Notes: generated from the sequence alone by a model not told the origin. Shown: positions 6,830 through 14,523, numbered from the stretch's first letter. The stretch: DNA of 14,523 bases from GCA-2715645 sp042095375 (GCA_042095375.1 JBELBJ010000029.1:1-14523); one strand, 5' to 3'. A program made the numbers and translations.

Positions 6830-8182
6830 ATAGAATATTAAAATATAAAAAAGACAAAAAATGGATTGTAAAACAATCGTATTTACATTTGTTCTAATTA
6901 ATTCTCTAGATTTATAATCTTTAAAAAGTCTATAACTAATATATAGTCCAAAAGAATACAAAAACAATAATCCCATTATAAATATATCTGATCTAAAATT
7001 AATAATATTAATGTCAAATATATCTTGCATAAAATATGAAGATATAAAAGCTAAAGATAAAAAAATCAAATATAACCAACGAGAATTTTCTTTACCCAAA
7101 GTAACTACTAAATTATTTTTACCTGTTTTTTTATCGCTAATAGCATCTGGAAATTGATTAATAAATAAAATATTTGTTGTTAAAAGACCCATAGGAAATC
7201 CAAAAAAAAGAAAATAATAAAATGAATTAGAAAATATATGTATCGTTTCATTTGAAATAGCAAATGCAGTTCCTAAAGTTAAGAGAGGTCCAAAAGCTAG
7301 AAATATTGATAATTCTCCAAGACCATTTCTAGAAGATAATCGTATAGGACGAGCCGTATAGAAATATCCTAAAAGCAAACCAATAAAACCTACAGATAAG
7401 GCCCCAATAACATTATTATAAGAACCTGTAATTAAATAACTATTATAAAAAATAATTAAACCAAAAATAAATGAACAAATAATAAAAAAATTAGCTAATA
7501 TTTTTGTTTGTTTTAGGTTAATTAATCCTAATTCGATAGCCCTACTTCCTCCTGATATTTGTGCACTAAATTTTTTTAATAAATTAGGTAATCCACCTGA
7601 ATTAAAATATTCATTATTTGCATCATCTGTACCATCTTTAACATCAAAATAATCATTGTAAACATTTGAACCTAAATGAAGTAATAAAATTCCAAATATG
7701 CATAATATAAAATTAGAGATACTAAATAAATTATTACCTAATGCAGCATAGTATGAGCCAATACATAAGATTGGAAACAAAGATGCAGTAGTAAAAGGCA
7801 TTCTCGTAACAGCCAAAAATTTAATAACTTTAGTAAGAAAATTAATATTTACAAAAACCTCTTCTTCAATTGGAATAGTTATACCACAATAACCAGTTTG
7901 AGGATTACTCTTTCCATTAGCAAATGTTGGAGATATCCTAACCCTAGCATTTACTTTTGTACCATCTTTTTTCAAAAAATAAGTTTTAGTTACTAATTCA
8001 CCAAATTTATTTGCTTTACTAAGCCAATCGCCAACATTTTGAAGAACTATTTCACCAGGAGAAAAAATAGAAACTCTTTTTTTTCCAATTAACTCAATTT
8101 TTTTATAACCAAAAATTTTCTCAGCATCATCATTCATAGTAAGAATTCTTCCCTCCATATCACATGTAATTACACTTTTCAT
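6824..8182 (-). CDS. menA: PAS domain fused to MenA-type UbiA prenyltransferase
   Basis: MenA attaches a polyprenyl chain to DHNA in the cytoplasmic membrane, giving demethylmenaquinone. Residues about 1-110 are a soluble PAS domain: ITCDMEGRILTMNDDAEKIFGY, then IELIGKKRVSIFSPGEI, and the PAC-like FLKKDGTKVNARVRISPTF. Residues about 115-452 are a UbiA-type membrane enzyme with roughly nine hydrophobic segments. It has both Asp-rich motifs, NDYFD at 176-180 with GTD at 184-186, and DAISD at 346-350, plus YTARPIRLSSRNGLGEL at 275-291. No stop separates the two parts, and no better internal start is evident. A length of 452 residues is well above the 290-310 usual for MenA, by the size of the PAS domain. 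The gene starts 21 bp after coaX and overlaps menI tail to tail. PAS ligand and effect are unknown; redox or oxygen control of quinone synthesis is a guess. Other UbiA substrates are possible but less likely beside menI. Confidence 0.85.
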   Translation of the reverse strand: MKSVITCDMEGRILTMNDDAEKIFGYKKIELIGKKRVSIFSPGEIVLQNVGDWLSKANKFGELVTKTYFLKKDGTKVNARVRISPTFANGKSNPQTGYCGITIPIEEEVFVNINFLTKVIKFLAVTRMPFTTASLFPILCIGSYYAALGNNLFSISNFILCIFGILLLHLGSNVYNDYFDVKDGTDDANNEYFNSGGLPNLLKKFSAQISGGSRAIELGLINLKQTKILANFFIICSFIFGLIIFYNSYLITGSYNNVIGALSVGFIGLLLGYFYTARPIRLSSRNGLGELSIFLAFGPLLTLGTAFAISNETIHIFSNSFYYFLFFGFPMGLLTTNILFINQFPDAISDKKTGKNNLVVTLGKENSRWLYLIFLSLAFISSYFMQDIFDINIINFRSDIFIMGLLFLYSFGLYISYRLFKDYKSRELIRTNVNTIVLQSIFCLFYILIFYL

Positions 8183-8203
8183 ATATAGTTTTAATTTAAA
8201 TTA

Positions 8204-8980
8204 TTAACTTTTTTTTTTGGAAAACAATAATAAACCATCTAGAGTTAAAGTTGGTATTATATCATTAAAATAAATTTTTAATGATGGGATTTTTTTAGAC
8301 ATTCCACCAGTAGCTATAACTTTAGTTTCTCCATTTAATTCTTTTTTTGTTTTAGCTAAAATTTCTTTTACTAATCCTGAAAATCCAAATATAATTCCAC
8401 TTTGAATAGATGCAATCGTATTTTTCCCAATTACATTCAATGGTTGTTTTAAAGACACTTTGGGTAACTTAGCTGTATTCTTATATAATGAATTTATAGA
8501 AGTTTTAATACCTGGAACAATTGATACCCCAAGAATATCACCTTTACTTGAAATAGAAGTAAAAGTTAATGCAGTACCAAAATCCACAACTATTATATTT
8601 GATTTATATAAAGAACGTGCAGCAATTGCATTTGCAACTAAATCTGATCCTATTTCTGAAATATCATCTATATTTATATTAATTATATTATTAGTTTCTG
8701 GTACTAATAATAATATTTCTTTATATAAAAAATCATTTACTACCAACTTGATAATATCTGTCATACTAGGTACTACACTACTCACTGTTACAGAATAAAT
8801 TTCAGATGGAGAAATATTATTTTCTTCTAATATTTTTTTTATTTTTTTTTCAAATGACCAATAATTAATTTCTGATTTTGTATTAATTCTATATATTTTA
8901 ATCCATTCCTCATTATTGTTTAAACCAATAACTATATTTGAATTACCTATATCTATTATAAGTCTAACTTTACTACTCAT
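8204..8980 (-). CDS. coaX: Type III pantothenate kinase
   Basis: CoaX phosphorylates pantothenate with ATP, the first step of CoA synthesis, and belongs to the ASKHA (acetate/sugar kinase, Hsc70, actin) fold. The 258-residue protein has the ATP-phosphate motif IDIGNSN at 9-15, EIGSDLVANA at 109-118 (D113 is the expected catalytic Asp), DFGTALTF at 133-140, SIVPGIKTS at 153-161, and ATGGMS at 223-228. The family usually has Gly-x-Asp-Arg at 111-114; here the Arg is Leu. I take the ATG at 8980. A TTG one codon upstream (8983) is the alternative, and Met-Ser-Ser-Lys is the more natural start. The gene overlaps the end of parC by 8 bp, so translation is probably coupled. PAS-menA follows 21 bp downstream. 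Confidence 0.92.
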   Translation of the reverse strand: MSSKVRLIIDIGNSNIVIGLNNNEEWIKIYRINTKSEINYWSFEKKIKKILEENNISPSEIYSVTVSSVVPSMTDIIKLVVNDFLYKEILLLVPETNNIININIDDISEIGSDLVANAIAARSLYKSNIIVVDFGTALTFTSISSKGDILGVSIVPGIKTSINSLYKNTAKLPKVSLKQPLNVIGKNTIASIQSGIIFGFSGLVKEILAKTKKELNGETKVIATGGMSKKIPSLKIYFNDIIPTLTLDGLLLFSKKKS

Positions 8981-11606
8981 CAAACATTTTTAATTGATCG
9001 TTATCTAAATTTAATTCAATTGAATCACCTATATCAAATTCCTTTTTTACATTAACTTTTTTATTTATACTATTTTTTTTTAAATCAGTTTTGTTTTTTT
9101 GATCTTTTTTTGAAAAATCTTTTAAATTAAATGATCCAGATCTAATTTTATTATAGAGTAACTTATTTCCAAAAGATTTCCATCCCTTTATATCAATAAA
9201 ATCATCAACTTTTAATGATTTTTTTGTTAGAGCACCATTTTTAAAATATTTAAACTCAATAACTGCATTATTTTCTAAAGTTAAAAATTCCAATTTTGAT
9301 CCCTTTTCAATAGAAATAAAATAAAATTTTTTATCAGTAGATGTAGTTTCTAATAAGAATCTTTTGATATAAAAACATTTCAATTTTCCATTAAAATAAA
9401 TAACAGAAATCGATGAATTAGAATCATGCTTTTTGATTGAATAAATTTCAGAATTATCAAATCTATTAGTTAAATCAAAATTTAATAATTTATAGCTACC
9501 ATCTTTATAAAAAACAGAAATTAAATCATCACCGGTAAAATTACCTACTAAAGTGCCTATCCCATCAGAGTTTAATTTACCAATAGAATCATCATACCAA
9601 ACATCAACACCTGAAAGTGTTGATACTCCTAAAGTTTTATGTTTTATTGATCTTATCTTATATTTTGATAAAATATTTCCTTTAGCAGACTTTCCTTTTA
9701 TATCTAAATTCCCAAAATCAAATTCAAAAATCTTTTTTCTAGCTTTTTGAGATGAATGAATAAATACATTAATAGTTTCAGACTCTCCGTTTTGTCTATT
9801 TTCAAAATATAAAATTTTAGAATCTTTATTTCCAGTAGTTATATTATATAATCTCTCTCTTGTTGAAGATAGAACTTGAAATCTTTTCACAAATGAAAAT
9901 TTAGATTTTCCATCAAAATAAACAGCATTATATACCATTCTAGAATCGTTTTTTTTCCAAACATGAAGGTTTATAATATTTTTACCAACAAATACTTTTT
10001 CATTTATTTTAACTACTTTGTAACTTCCATCACTACAAAAAACAATTATATCATCTATATCAGAACAATTACATACGTATTCTTCCTTTTTAATTCCAAA
10101 ACCTATAAAACCTTCTTTCCTATTAACATATAATTTTACATTATTGGCAGCTACAGTTTTTACTTTTATAGTATCAAATTTTGTAATTTCAGTTTTTCTT
10201 TCATTACCACTACCATATTTATTTAAAATATCATAATAATATTGAATTGTGTATTCAACTAGATTATTTAAATTTTTCTGAGTTTTATCAAGGTCGTTTT
10301 CAAGTTTTTTTAAATATTCATTAGACTTATTAATGTCATACTTTGAAATTCTTTTGATTTTAATTTCTGTCAACTTAACTAAATCATCTTCTTTTATTTC
10401 TCTATAAAAATTTTTCTTATGTGGATCAAGTGATTTATCAATAGTTTTTAAAACAGATTCCCATGTTTCACACTCTTCTATATTTAAATAAATTTTATTT
10501 TCAATAAAAATTTTTTCAAGATTAGAGTATAATATTTTCTCCATTAACTCCTTCTTTAATATTTCTAACTCTTTTTTTAAAAGCTTTTTAGTCAGATCTG
10601 CTGAAAACATTAAAATATCTTTAACTCCGATAAATTTTGGTTTATCATCAACTATTACACAAGCATTAGGAGAAATAGATACTTCACAATCAGTAAATGC
10701 ATATAAAGCATCAATAGTTATACCAGGAGATTGATTTTTTGCTAAGTAAACCAATATTTCAACATCCTGAGCAGTGTTATCAATAACTCTTTTTATTCTA
10801 ATTTTACCTTTATCATTAGCTTTTATAATAGAATCAATCATTTGAGAAGTTGTTACACCATAAGGCATATCACTAATTATAAGAGTAGATTTATCATATT
10901 CTTTTATTCTGGCTCTTGCGCGTATTTTACCTCCTTTTATTCCATTATTATAGTCAGTAATATCAATTAAACCTCCCGTTAAAAAATCAGGATATAGCTT
11001 AAAAGATCTATTTTTTAAATAAGAAATGCAGCATTTAATCAATTCAATAAAATTATGAGGAAGTATTTTTGTTGAAAGTCCTACTGCAATTCCCTCAGCA
11101 CCTAATAATAATAATAATGGAAATTTTGATGGTAATGTTTCGGGTTCATTTTTTCTACCATCATATGATAATTTCCATTTAGTAGTTTTATTGTTAAATA
11201 AAGTCTCTATTGTAAATTTTGTTAATCTAGCCTCAATATATCTGGAAGCTGCCGCTTTATCACCTGTTCGTATATCACCCCAATTTCCTTGAGTATCAAT
11301 TAATATATTTTTTTGACCTAAATTGACTAATGCATCACTAATTGAAGCATCTCCGTGAGGATGAAATTGCATTGTGTTTCCAATAATATTAGCACATTTG
11401 TTGTATCTACCATCTTCTACCAAATTCATTGAAAATAGAATCCTTCTTTGAACAGGTTTTAAACCATCATAAATTGATGGAATAGCTCTTTCTAAAATTA
11501 CATATGAAGCATAGTCCAAAAACCAATTTTCATACATTCCAGATACTGGAAGTTCAGATTTTTTATTTGATATGTCGTTATTTTCTATTACGTTATCTTC
11601 CTTCAT
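8973..11606 (-). CDS. parC: DNA topoisomerase IV subunit A
   Basis: This is the cleavage and religation subunit of topoisomerase IV, which decatenates daughter chromosomes. The 877-residue protein has the type IIA breakage-reunion core: PSIYDGLKPVQRRILFSM at 43-60, HPHGDASISDAL at 82-93, and the active-site tyrosine in AAASRYIEARL (Y123). A coiled-coil region lies around residues 440-465. The C-terminal part has repeated beta-pinwheel-like blades, such as VFCSDGSYKVVKI and VFYKDGSYKLLNF. A Lys-rich linker and the acidic end DNDQLKMFDE close the protein. No GyrA box (QRRGGKG) is present and the gene follows parE directly, so ParC is preferred over GyrA. At the quinolone-critical position, Ala87 stands where E. 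coli GyrA has Ser83, which I remember as normal for Bacteroidota ParC. The ATG lies 6 bp after the parE stop. Confidence 0.93.
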   Translation of the reverse strand: MKEDNVIENNDISNKKSELPVSGMYENWFLDYASYVILERAIPSIYDGLKPVQRRILFSMNLVEDGRYNKCANIIGNTMQFHPHGDASISDALVNLGQKNILIDTQGNWGDIRTGDKAAASRYIEARLTKFTIETLFNNKTTKWKLSYDGRKNEPETLPSKFPLLLLLGAEGIAVGLSTKILPHNFIELIKCCISYLKNRSFKLYPDFLTGGLIDITDYNNGIKGGKIRARARIKEYDKSTLIISDMPYGVTTSQMIDSIIKANDKGKIRIKRVIDNTAQDVEILVYLAKNQSPGITIDALYAFTDCEVSISPNACVIVDDKPKFIGVKDILMFSADLTKKLLKKELEILKKELMEKILYSNLEKIFIENKIYLNIEECETWESVLKTIDKSLDPHKKNFYREIKEDDLVKLTEIKIKRISKYDINKSNEYLKKLENDLDKTQKNLNNLVEYTIQYYYDILNKYGSGNERKTEITKFDTIKVKTVAANNVKLYVNRKEGFIGFGIKKEEYVCNCSDIDDIIVFCSDGSYKVVKINEKVFVGKNIINLHVWKKNDSRMVYNAVYFDGKSKFSFVKRFQVLSSTRERLYNITTGNKDSKILYFENRQNGESETINVFIHSSQKARKKIFEFDFGNLDIKGKSAKGNILSKYKIRSIKHKTLGVSTLSGVDVWYDDSIGKLNSDGIGTLVGNFTGDDLISVFYKDGSYKLLNFDLTNRFDNSEIYSIKKHDSNSSISVIYFNGKLKCFYIKRFLLETTSTDKKFYFISIEKGSKLEFLTLENNAVIEFKYFKNGALTKKSLKVDDFIDIKGWKSFGNKLLYNKIRSGSFNLKDFSKKDQKNKTDLKKNSINKKVNVKKEFDIGDSIELNLDNDQLKMFDE

Positions 11607-11612
11607 AAAATT

Positions 11613-13466
11613 TTAAGCAATATCTCTTTCTACTCTAAGTTTATCTATTATGAAATTTTGTCTTTCTAAGGTATTCTTACCCATGTAAAAAGTTAATAAA
11701 TCAATTATTTTACTTTTTTCTCTAAGAATAATTGGTTCAAGTTTTATACTATCAGAAATAAATTCTTTGAATTCATTAGGTGATATTTCACCCAATCCTT
11801 TAAATCGAGTTATTTCATGTTTATTTCCTAAATTTTTAATAGCATTTTGTTTTTCAATATTATTATAACAATAAATTGTTTTTTTCTTATTTCTAACCCT
11901 AAATAAAGGTGTTTCTAAAATGAAAATATGTCCTTTTTTTACTAAATCTGGAAAAAATTGTAAAAAATATGTTAGTAAGAGAAGTCGAATATGCATTCCA
12001 TCTACATCAGCATCTGTAGCTATAATTATTTTATTATATCTGAGTTCTTCTAACCCATTTTCAATATTTAAAGCATGTTGCAATAAATTAAATTCTTCAT
12101 TTTCATATACTATCTTTTTAGAATAACCAAAACAATTAAATGGCTTCCCCCTTAAACTAAAAACAGCTTGAGTTTTAACATTTCTTGATTTTGTTATAGA
12201 ACCACTAGCTGAATCCCCTTCTGTGATGAATATCATCGTATCATTCTTTAATTCCTCATCACTTTTTTTATCATTAAAATGAACCCTACAATCTCTTAGC
12301 TTTTTATTATGTAAATTAGCTTTTTTTGCCCTTTGATTTGCAAGTTTTTTGATACCAGCAATTTCTTTTCTTTCCCTCTCTGATTGAAGAATTCTCTTTA
12401 AAAGCAAATCCGATGTTTCAGAATTTTTATGTAAATAATTATCTAACTCTTTTTTTACAAAATCATTAACAAAAGATCTAACAGTTTGTCCATCAGATGA
12501 AATGTTAGTAGATCCTAATTTAGTTTTAGTTTGTGATTCGAATACTGGTTCTTGTATTCTAACTGATATTGATGAACAAATACTAGCTCTTATATCTGTC
12601 GCATCAAATTCTTTTTTATAAAACTCTCTTATAGTTTTAACAATTGCTTCTCTAAATGCAGATTGATGGGTACCTCCCTGAGTTGTATACTGACCATTAA
12701 CAAATGAAAAGTATTCTTCTCCATATTGATTGGTATGAGTCATGGCAAATTCAATATCATTTCCCTTAGCATATATAATTGGATATCTTATACTATCAAT
12801 ATCAGTTTTTCTCTCTAAAAGATCTAAAAGGCCATTTTTTGAATGAAATTTTTTAGCATTATAAGTAATAGTTAAGCCAGAATTTAAAAAAGCATAATTC
12901 CATAGTTGATCTTCTAAATATTCTGGTATAAAATGATAATTCTTAAAAATTTCATTATCAGGTTTAAATTCAATATATGTTCCATTTTTTTCATCAGATT
13001 TATTAATATTATTATCATTTTTAACATTTCCATATTCAAATTCTGCAGATTTAACTTTTCCCTCTCTAAAAGATTCAACTTTAAAAAATGAAGAAAGAGC
13101 ATTTACAGCTTTAGTTCCAACTCCATTAAGTCCTACAGACTTTTGAAAAGCTTCTGAATCATATTTTCCACCTGTATTTATTTTAGATACACAATCAATT
13201 ACCTTACCTAAAGGTATTCCTCTACCAAAATCTCTTATTTTTACAGCATCATTACTTATTTTTATTTTTATTATTTTCCCATAACCCATCATATGTTCAT
13301 CGATAGAGTTATCAAGAATCTCTTTGATAAGTACATATATACCATCATCTTTAGAAGATCCGTCACCAAGTTTTCCTATATACATTCCAGGTCTTAATCT
13401 GATATGCTGCTTCCAATCAAGAGATTTAATACTATCCTCTGTATAAGTTGATTTATGATCACCCAT
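11613..13466 (-). CDS. parE: DNA topoisomerase IV subunit B
   Basis: This is the ATPase subunit of topoisomerase IV. The 617-residue protein has the GHKL ATPase domain with EILDNSIDE at 49-57 (E49 catalytic, N53 for Mg), DFGRGIP at 79-85 and GLNGVGTKAVNAL at 112-124. The transducer part carries VNGQYTTQGGTHQSAF at 256-271. The Toprim domain has TEGDSASG at 415-422 (E416), TDADVDGMHIR at 484-494 (D485, D487, D489) and RFKGLGEISPNEF at 554-566. Length and the short C-terminus without an insert fit Bacteroidota ParE rather than GyrB. The start Met-Gly-Asp-His precedes the conserved SIKSLDWKQHIRLRPGMYIG. It is the first of a parE-parC-coaX-menA run with spacings of 6 bp, an 8-bp overlap and 21 bp. 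A 48-bp spacer with a hairpin separates it from the porP-like gene upstream. Confidence 0.94.
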   Translation of the reverse strand: MGDHKSTYTEDSIKSLDWKQHIRLRPGMYIGKLGDGSSKDDGIYVLIKEILDNSIDEHMMGYGKIIKIKISNDAVKIRDFGRGIPLGKVIDCVSKINTGGKYDSEAFQKSVGLNGVGTKAVNALSSFFKVESFREGKVKSAEFEYGNVKNDNNINKSDEKNGTYIEFKPDNEIFKNYHFIPEYLEDQLWNYAFLNSGLTITYNAKKFHSKNGLLDLLERKTDIDSIRYPIIYAKGNDIEFAMTHTNQYGEEYFSFVNGQYTTQGGTHQSAFREAIVKTIREFYKKEFDATDIRASICSSISVRIQEPVFESQTKTKLGSTNISSDGQTVRSFVNDFVKKELDNYLHKNSETSDLLLKRILQSERERKEIAGIKKLANQRAKKANLHNKKLRDCRVHFNDKKSDEELKNDTMIFITEGDSASGSITKSRNVKTQAVFSLRGKPFNCFGYSKKIVYENEEFNLLQHALNIENGLEELRYNKIIIATDADVDGMHIRLLLLTYFLQFFPDLVKKGHIFILETPLFRVRNKKKTIYCYNNIEKQNAIKNLGNKHEITRFKGLGEISPNEFKEFISDSIKLEPIILREKSKIIDLLTFYMGKNTLERQNFIIDKLRVERDIA

Positions 13467-13481
13467 TAGGGAAATAAAGAT

Positions 13482-13509
13482 AAGAATGAATATTTATAAA
13501 ATCATTCTT
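13482..13509. terminator. Inverted repeat between porP-like gene and parE
   Basis: AAGAATGA (13482-13489) and TCATTCTT (13502-13509) are perfect reverse complements around a 12-base loop, just past the porP-like stop at 13515. In the minus-strand transcript the stem is followed by ATCTTTATTT, a poor but T-rich tail. It could be a weak terminator, an RNA processing or stability hairpin, or an operator for a parE promoter in this spacer. Confidence 0.35.
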
Positions 13510-13514
13510 TAAAA

Positions 13515-14468
13515 CTAAAAAAGATCAAATGCTTTAAGTCGAACTGAATAGATTGGAACACTTGATCTAACATTGTCTCCAATAAAGTTATTTATGTATA
13601 ATTCAATCGATGTTTTATCTAAAATAACTTCAACTCCAGCAAAAACCTCTACCATATCTCTTGAACCACCAATTAAAGCAAAGTAATCTGTTATTTTAGT
13701 TTTCAAACCAAAGGTATAGAAATTAGGTTCATCGCTAATCAAAACATAATTTCCACCTAAAGATATAATTAATTCACCTAAAGGAACATCATATGAAATG
13801 GTTCCAATTGTTGCTGTGCCAAAAGGATCAAATTTACCATCTTGAAATTGAAATTTCTTTTCATTAAACATACCTATTTTTGTTGATAAGCCAATCAATA
13901 AGTTTTTAGAATATATAGTGAATCCCGGCACTAAAGCAAAAAGGTATTGTTTGAAATTATTTGAAACCCAATTTTGATATAATGGATCAGATGTATCCCA
14001 AGCAGTTAAGTCAAATTTATCTTGAGAAATAATAGTTTTTAAAGCAAACATCATATTTACTTCTCTTGTTAATTGTTGTCTATAACCTAATGTTGCTCCC
14101 AAAGACACCCTTTTAAACATACTATTCCCATAAGAAAGTAAGTCTATACTTGTTTGAAAATGATTATTTGTAACTCTTCTAGAACTTCTAGTACCACTAG
14201 AAGATGAAAAATAACCTGGAGTTGGACAATATATTAAATTATCTGTCATTCTAAAACTTGCTGATACATAGCTAAGCCTTGAACTAAACCGTGTTCCTCT
14301 AATTGATCTAGTATCAAGTACAGATAACGAGCTTCTTCCATCTATCCCTGCCAAAGCAGGATTTACCAATAGAGTATTATCAGCCGATCTTAAAACCTCA
14401 ATGTATTCTTGAGCCTTAAGAGCTTGAATGGAAATAAAAAAGAATAGTATTGTTATTATTTTTTTCAT
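13515..14468 (-). CDS. PorP/SprF-like type IX secretion / gliding membrane protein
   Basis: This 317-residue outer-membrane protein has a signal peptide at about 1-19 (ITILFFFISIQALKA, cut before Gln20). The mature start, EYIEVLRSADNTLLVNPALAG (NPALAG at 36-41), resembles the 'NPAYAG' start of the PorP/SprF family. The rest is strand-rich with many Gly/Tyr/Phe repeats and closes with SVPIYSVRLKAFDLF, as expected for a beta-barrel. SprF-type proteins in Bacteroidota are commonly encoded directly after large surface proteins that carry type B sorting domains, and they are needed for their export or attachment. Here a gene fragment ends one base before this ATG (TAG-G-ATG), which fits that pairing. 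Family membership rests on the N-terminal motif, size and context; a different Bacteroidota barrel family remains possible. Confidence 0.68.
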   Translation of the reverse strand: MKKIITILFFFISIQALKAQEYIEVLRSADNTLLVNPALAGIDGRSSLSVLDTRSIRGTRFSSRLSYVSASFRMTDNLIYCPTPGYFSSSSGTRSSRRVTNNHFQTSIDLLSYGNSMFKRVSLGATLGYRQQLTREVNMMFALKTIISQDKFDLTAWDTSDPLYQNWVSNNFKQYLFALVPGFTIYSKNLLIGLSTKIGMFNEKKFQFQDGKFDPFGTATIGTISYDVPLGELIISLGGNYVLISDEPNFYTFGLKTKITDYFALIGGSRDMVEVFAGVEVILDKTSIELYINNFIGDNVRSSVPIYSVRLKAFDLF

Positions 14469-14469
14469 C

Positions 14470-14523
14470 CTATTTATCTAAGAACACCACACCGACAACA
14501 TCACGTCCTTCTGTGGAGCCGTA
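14470..14523 (-). CDS. 3' end of a gene upstream of the porP-like gene (partial), possibly a T9SS type B cargo
   Basis: On the minus strand the last 17 codons of an incoming gene can be read, YGSTEGRDVVGVVFLDK, then TAG at 14472-14470. One base separates this stop from the porP-like ATG, so the two are almost surely co-translated. The Gly-Val-Val-Phe-Leu ending resembles the last strand of type B sorting domains of type IX-secreted proteins (pattern G-x-V-x-L-x-R/K), and the SprF-like neighbour favours this. Seventeen residues cannot prove it. The fragment is visibly richer in G and C than the rest of the window, consistent with a large repetitive surface protein, but the sample is tiny. Confidence 0.5.
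   Translation of the reverse strand, partial: YGSTEGRDVVGVVFLDK

Noticed and set aside
8460..8798. 112-codon plus-strand open frame inside coaX
   Set aside because: It is antisense to a well-supported coaX with all kinase motifs; its composition follows the complementary strand and no family is recognisable.
11340..11362. Ala at the quinolone-critical position of ParC as acquired resistance
   Set aside because: HPHGDAS is, as far as I recall, the normal form in Bacteroidota ParC, so it is not evidence of selection.
9553..12126. Short plus-strand open frames inside parC and parE (9553-9750, 11920-12126)
   Set aside because: Both are antisense to conserved topoisomerase IV coding sequence and have no recognisable domains.
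12914..13102. Leu/Ile-rich small open frame inside parE on the same strand
   Set aside because: It is a frame-shifted reading of parE, low complexity, with no start signal.

Overview
The window is a very AT-rich stretch of chromosome from a member of the Bacteroidota, most likely a Flavobacteriales-like lineage. The evidence is a PorP/SprF-type outer-membrane protein of the type IX secretion / gliding system, a Bacteroidota 'putative porin' (Porin_10 type), a DUF3575-type outer-membrane protein, Bacteroidota-style topoisomerase IV subunits, menaquinone genes, and starts without clear Shine-Dalgarno sequences. Low G+C (roughly a quarter by eye), tiny spacers and several overlapping genes suggest a compact, streamlined genome such as that of an uncultured aquatic flavobacterium. 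The exact lineage cannot be read from the sequence. I see no tRNA, rRNA, CRISPR array, transposase, phage gene or attachment site, and no gene-free stretch longer than about 65 bases.

Layout. (1) The left edge (1-89, + strand) may hold the last codons of a gene that enters from outside. (2) A minus-strand envelope operon runs lpxK (3642-2587), Porin_10-type protein (2587-689, one-base overlap), DUF3575-type protein (670-110). (3) Only 9 bp from the lpxK start, a plus-strand pair begins: a Nif3-like metal protein (3652-4740) and a coiled-coil C4 zinc-ribbon protein (4759-5745). The zinc-ribbon gene ends in a 15-bp tandem repeat encoding Lys-Lys-Thr-Thr-Thr, interrupted by a 100-N assembly gap. 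(4) Convergent to it is a histidine phosphatase gene (6355-5762). A 63-bp divergent spacer separates that gene from menI (6419-6829, DHNA-CoA thioesterase). (5) menI converges on and overlaps the last gene of a long minus-strand run: fragment of an upstream gene (14523-14470), porP/sprF-like (14468-13515), parE (13466-11613), parC (11606-8973), coaX (8980-8204), and a PAS-domain/MenA (UbiA) fusion (8182-6824).

How the genes work together. lpxK supplies lipid A for the outer membrane in which the two beta-barrel-type proteins downstream of it probably sit. parE and parC form topoisomerase IV. coaX makes 4'-phosphopantetheine precursors for CoA. menI and PAS-menA carry out consecutive late steps of menaquinone synthesis (DHNA-CoA hydrolysis, then prenylation of DHNA) although they lie on opposite strands, tail to tail.

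The content is mostly housekeeping. The items I would look at twice are the PAS sensor domain fused to the membrane prenyltransferase, the Lys/Thr repeat tail of the zinc-ribbon protein with its unresolved gap and the hairpin formed by its last copy, the 9-bp head-to-head arrangement of lpxK and the Nif3-like gene, and a divergent LpxK.
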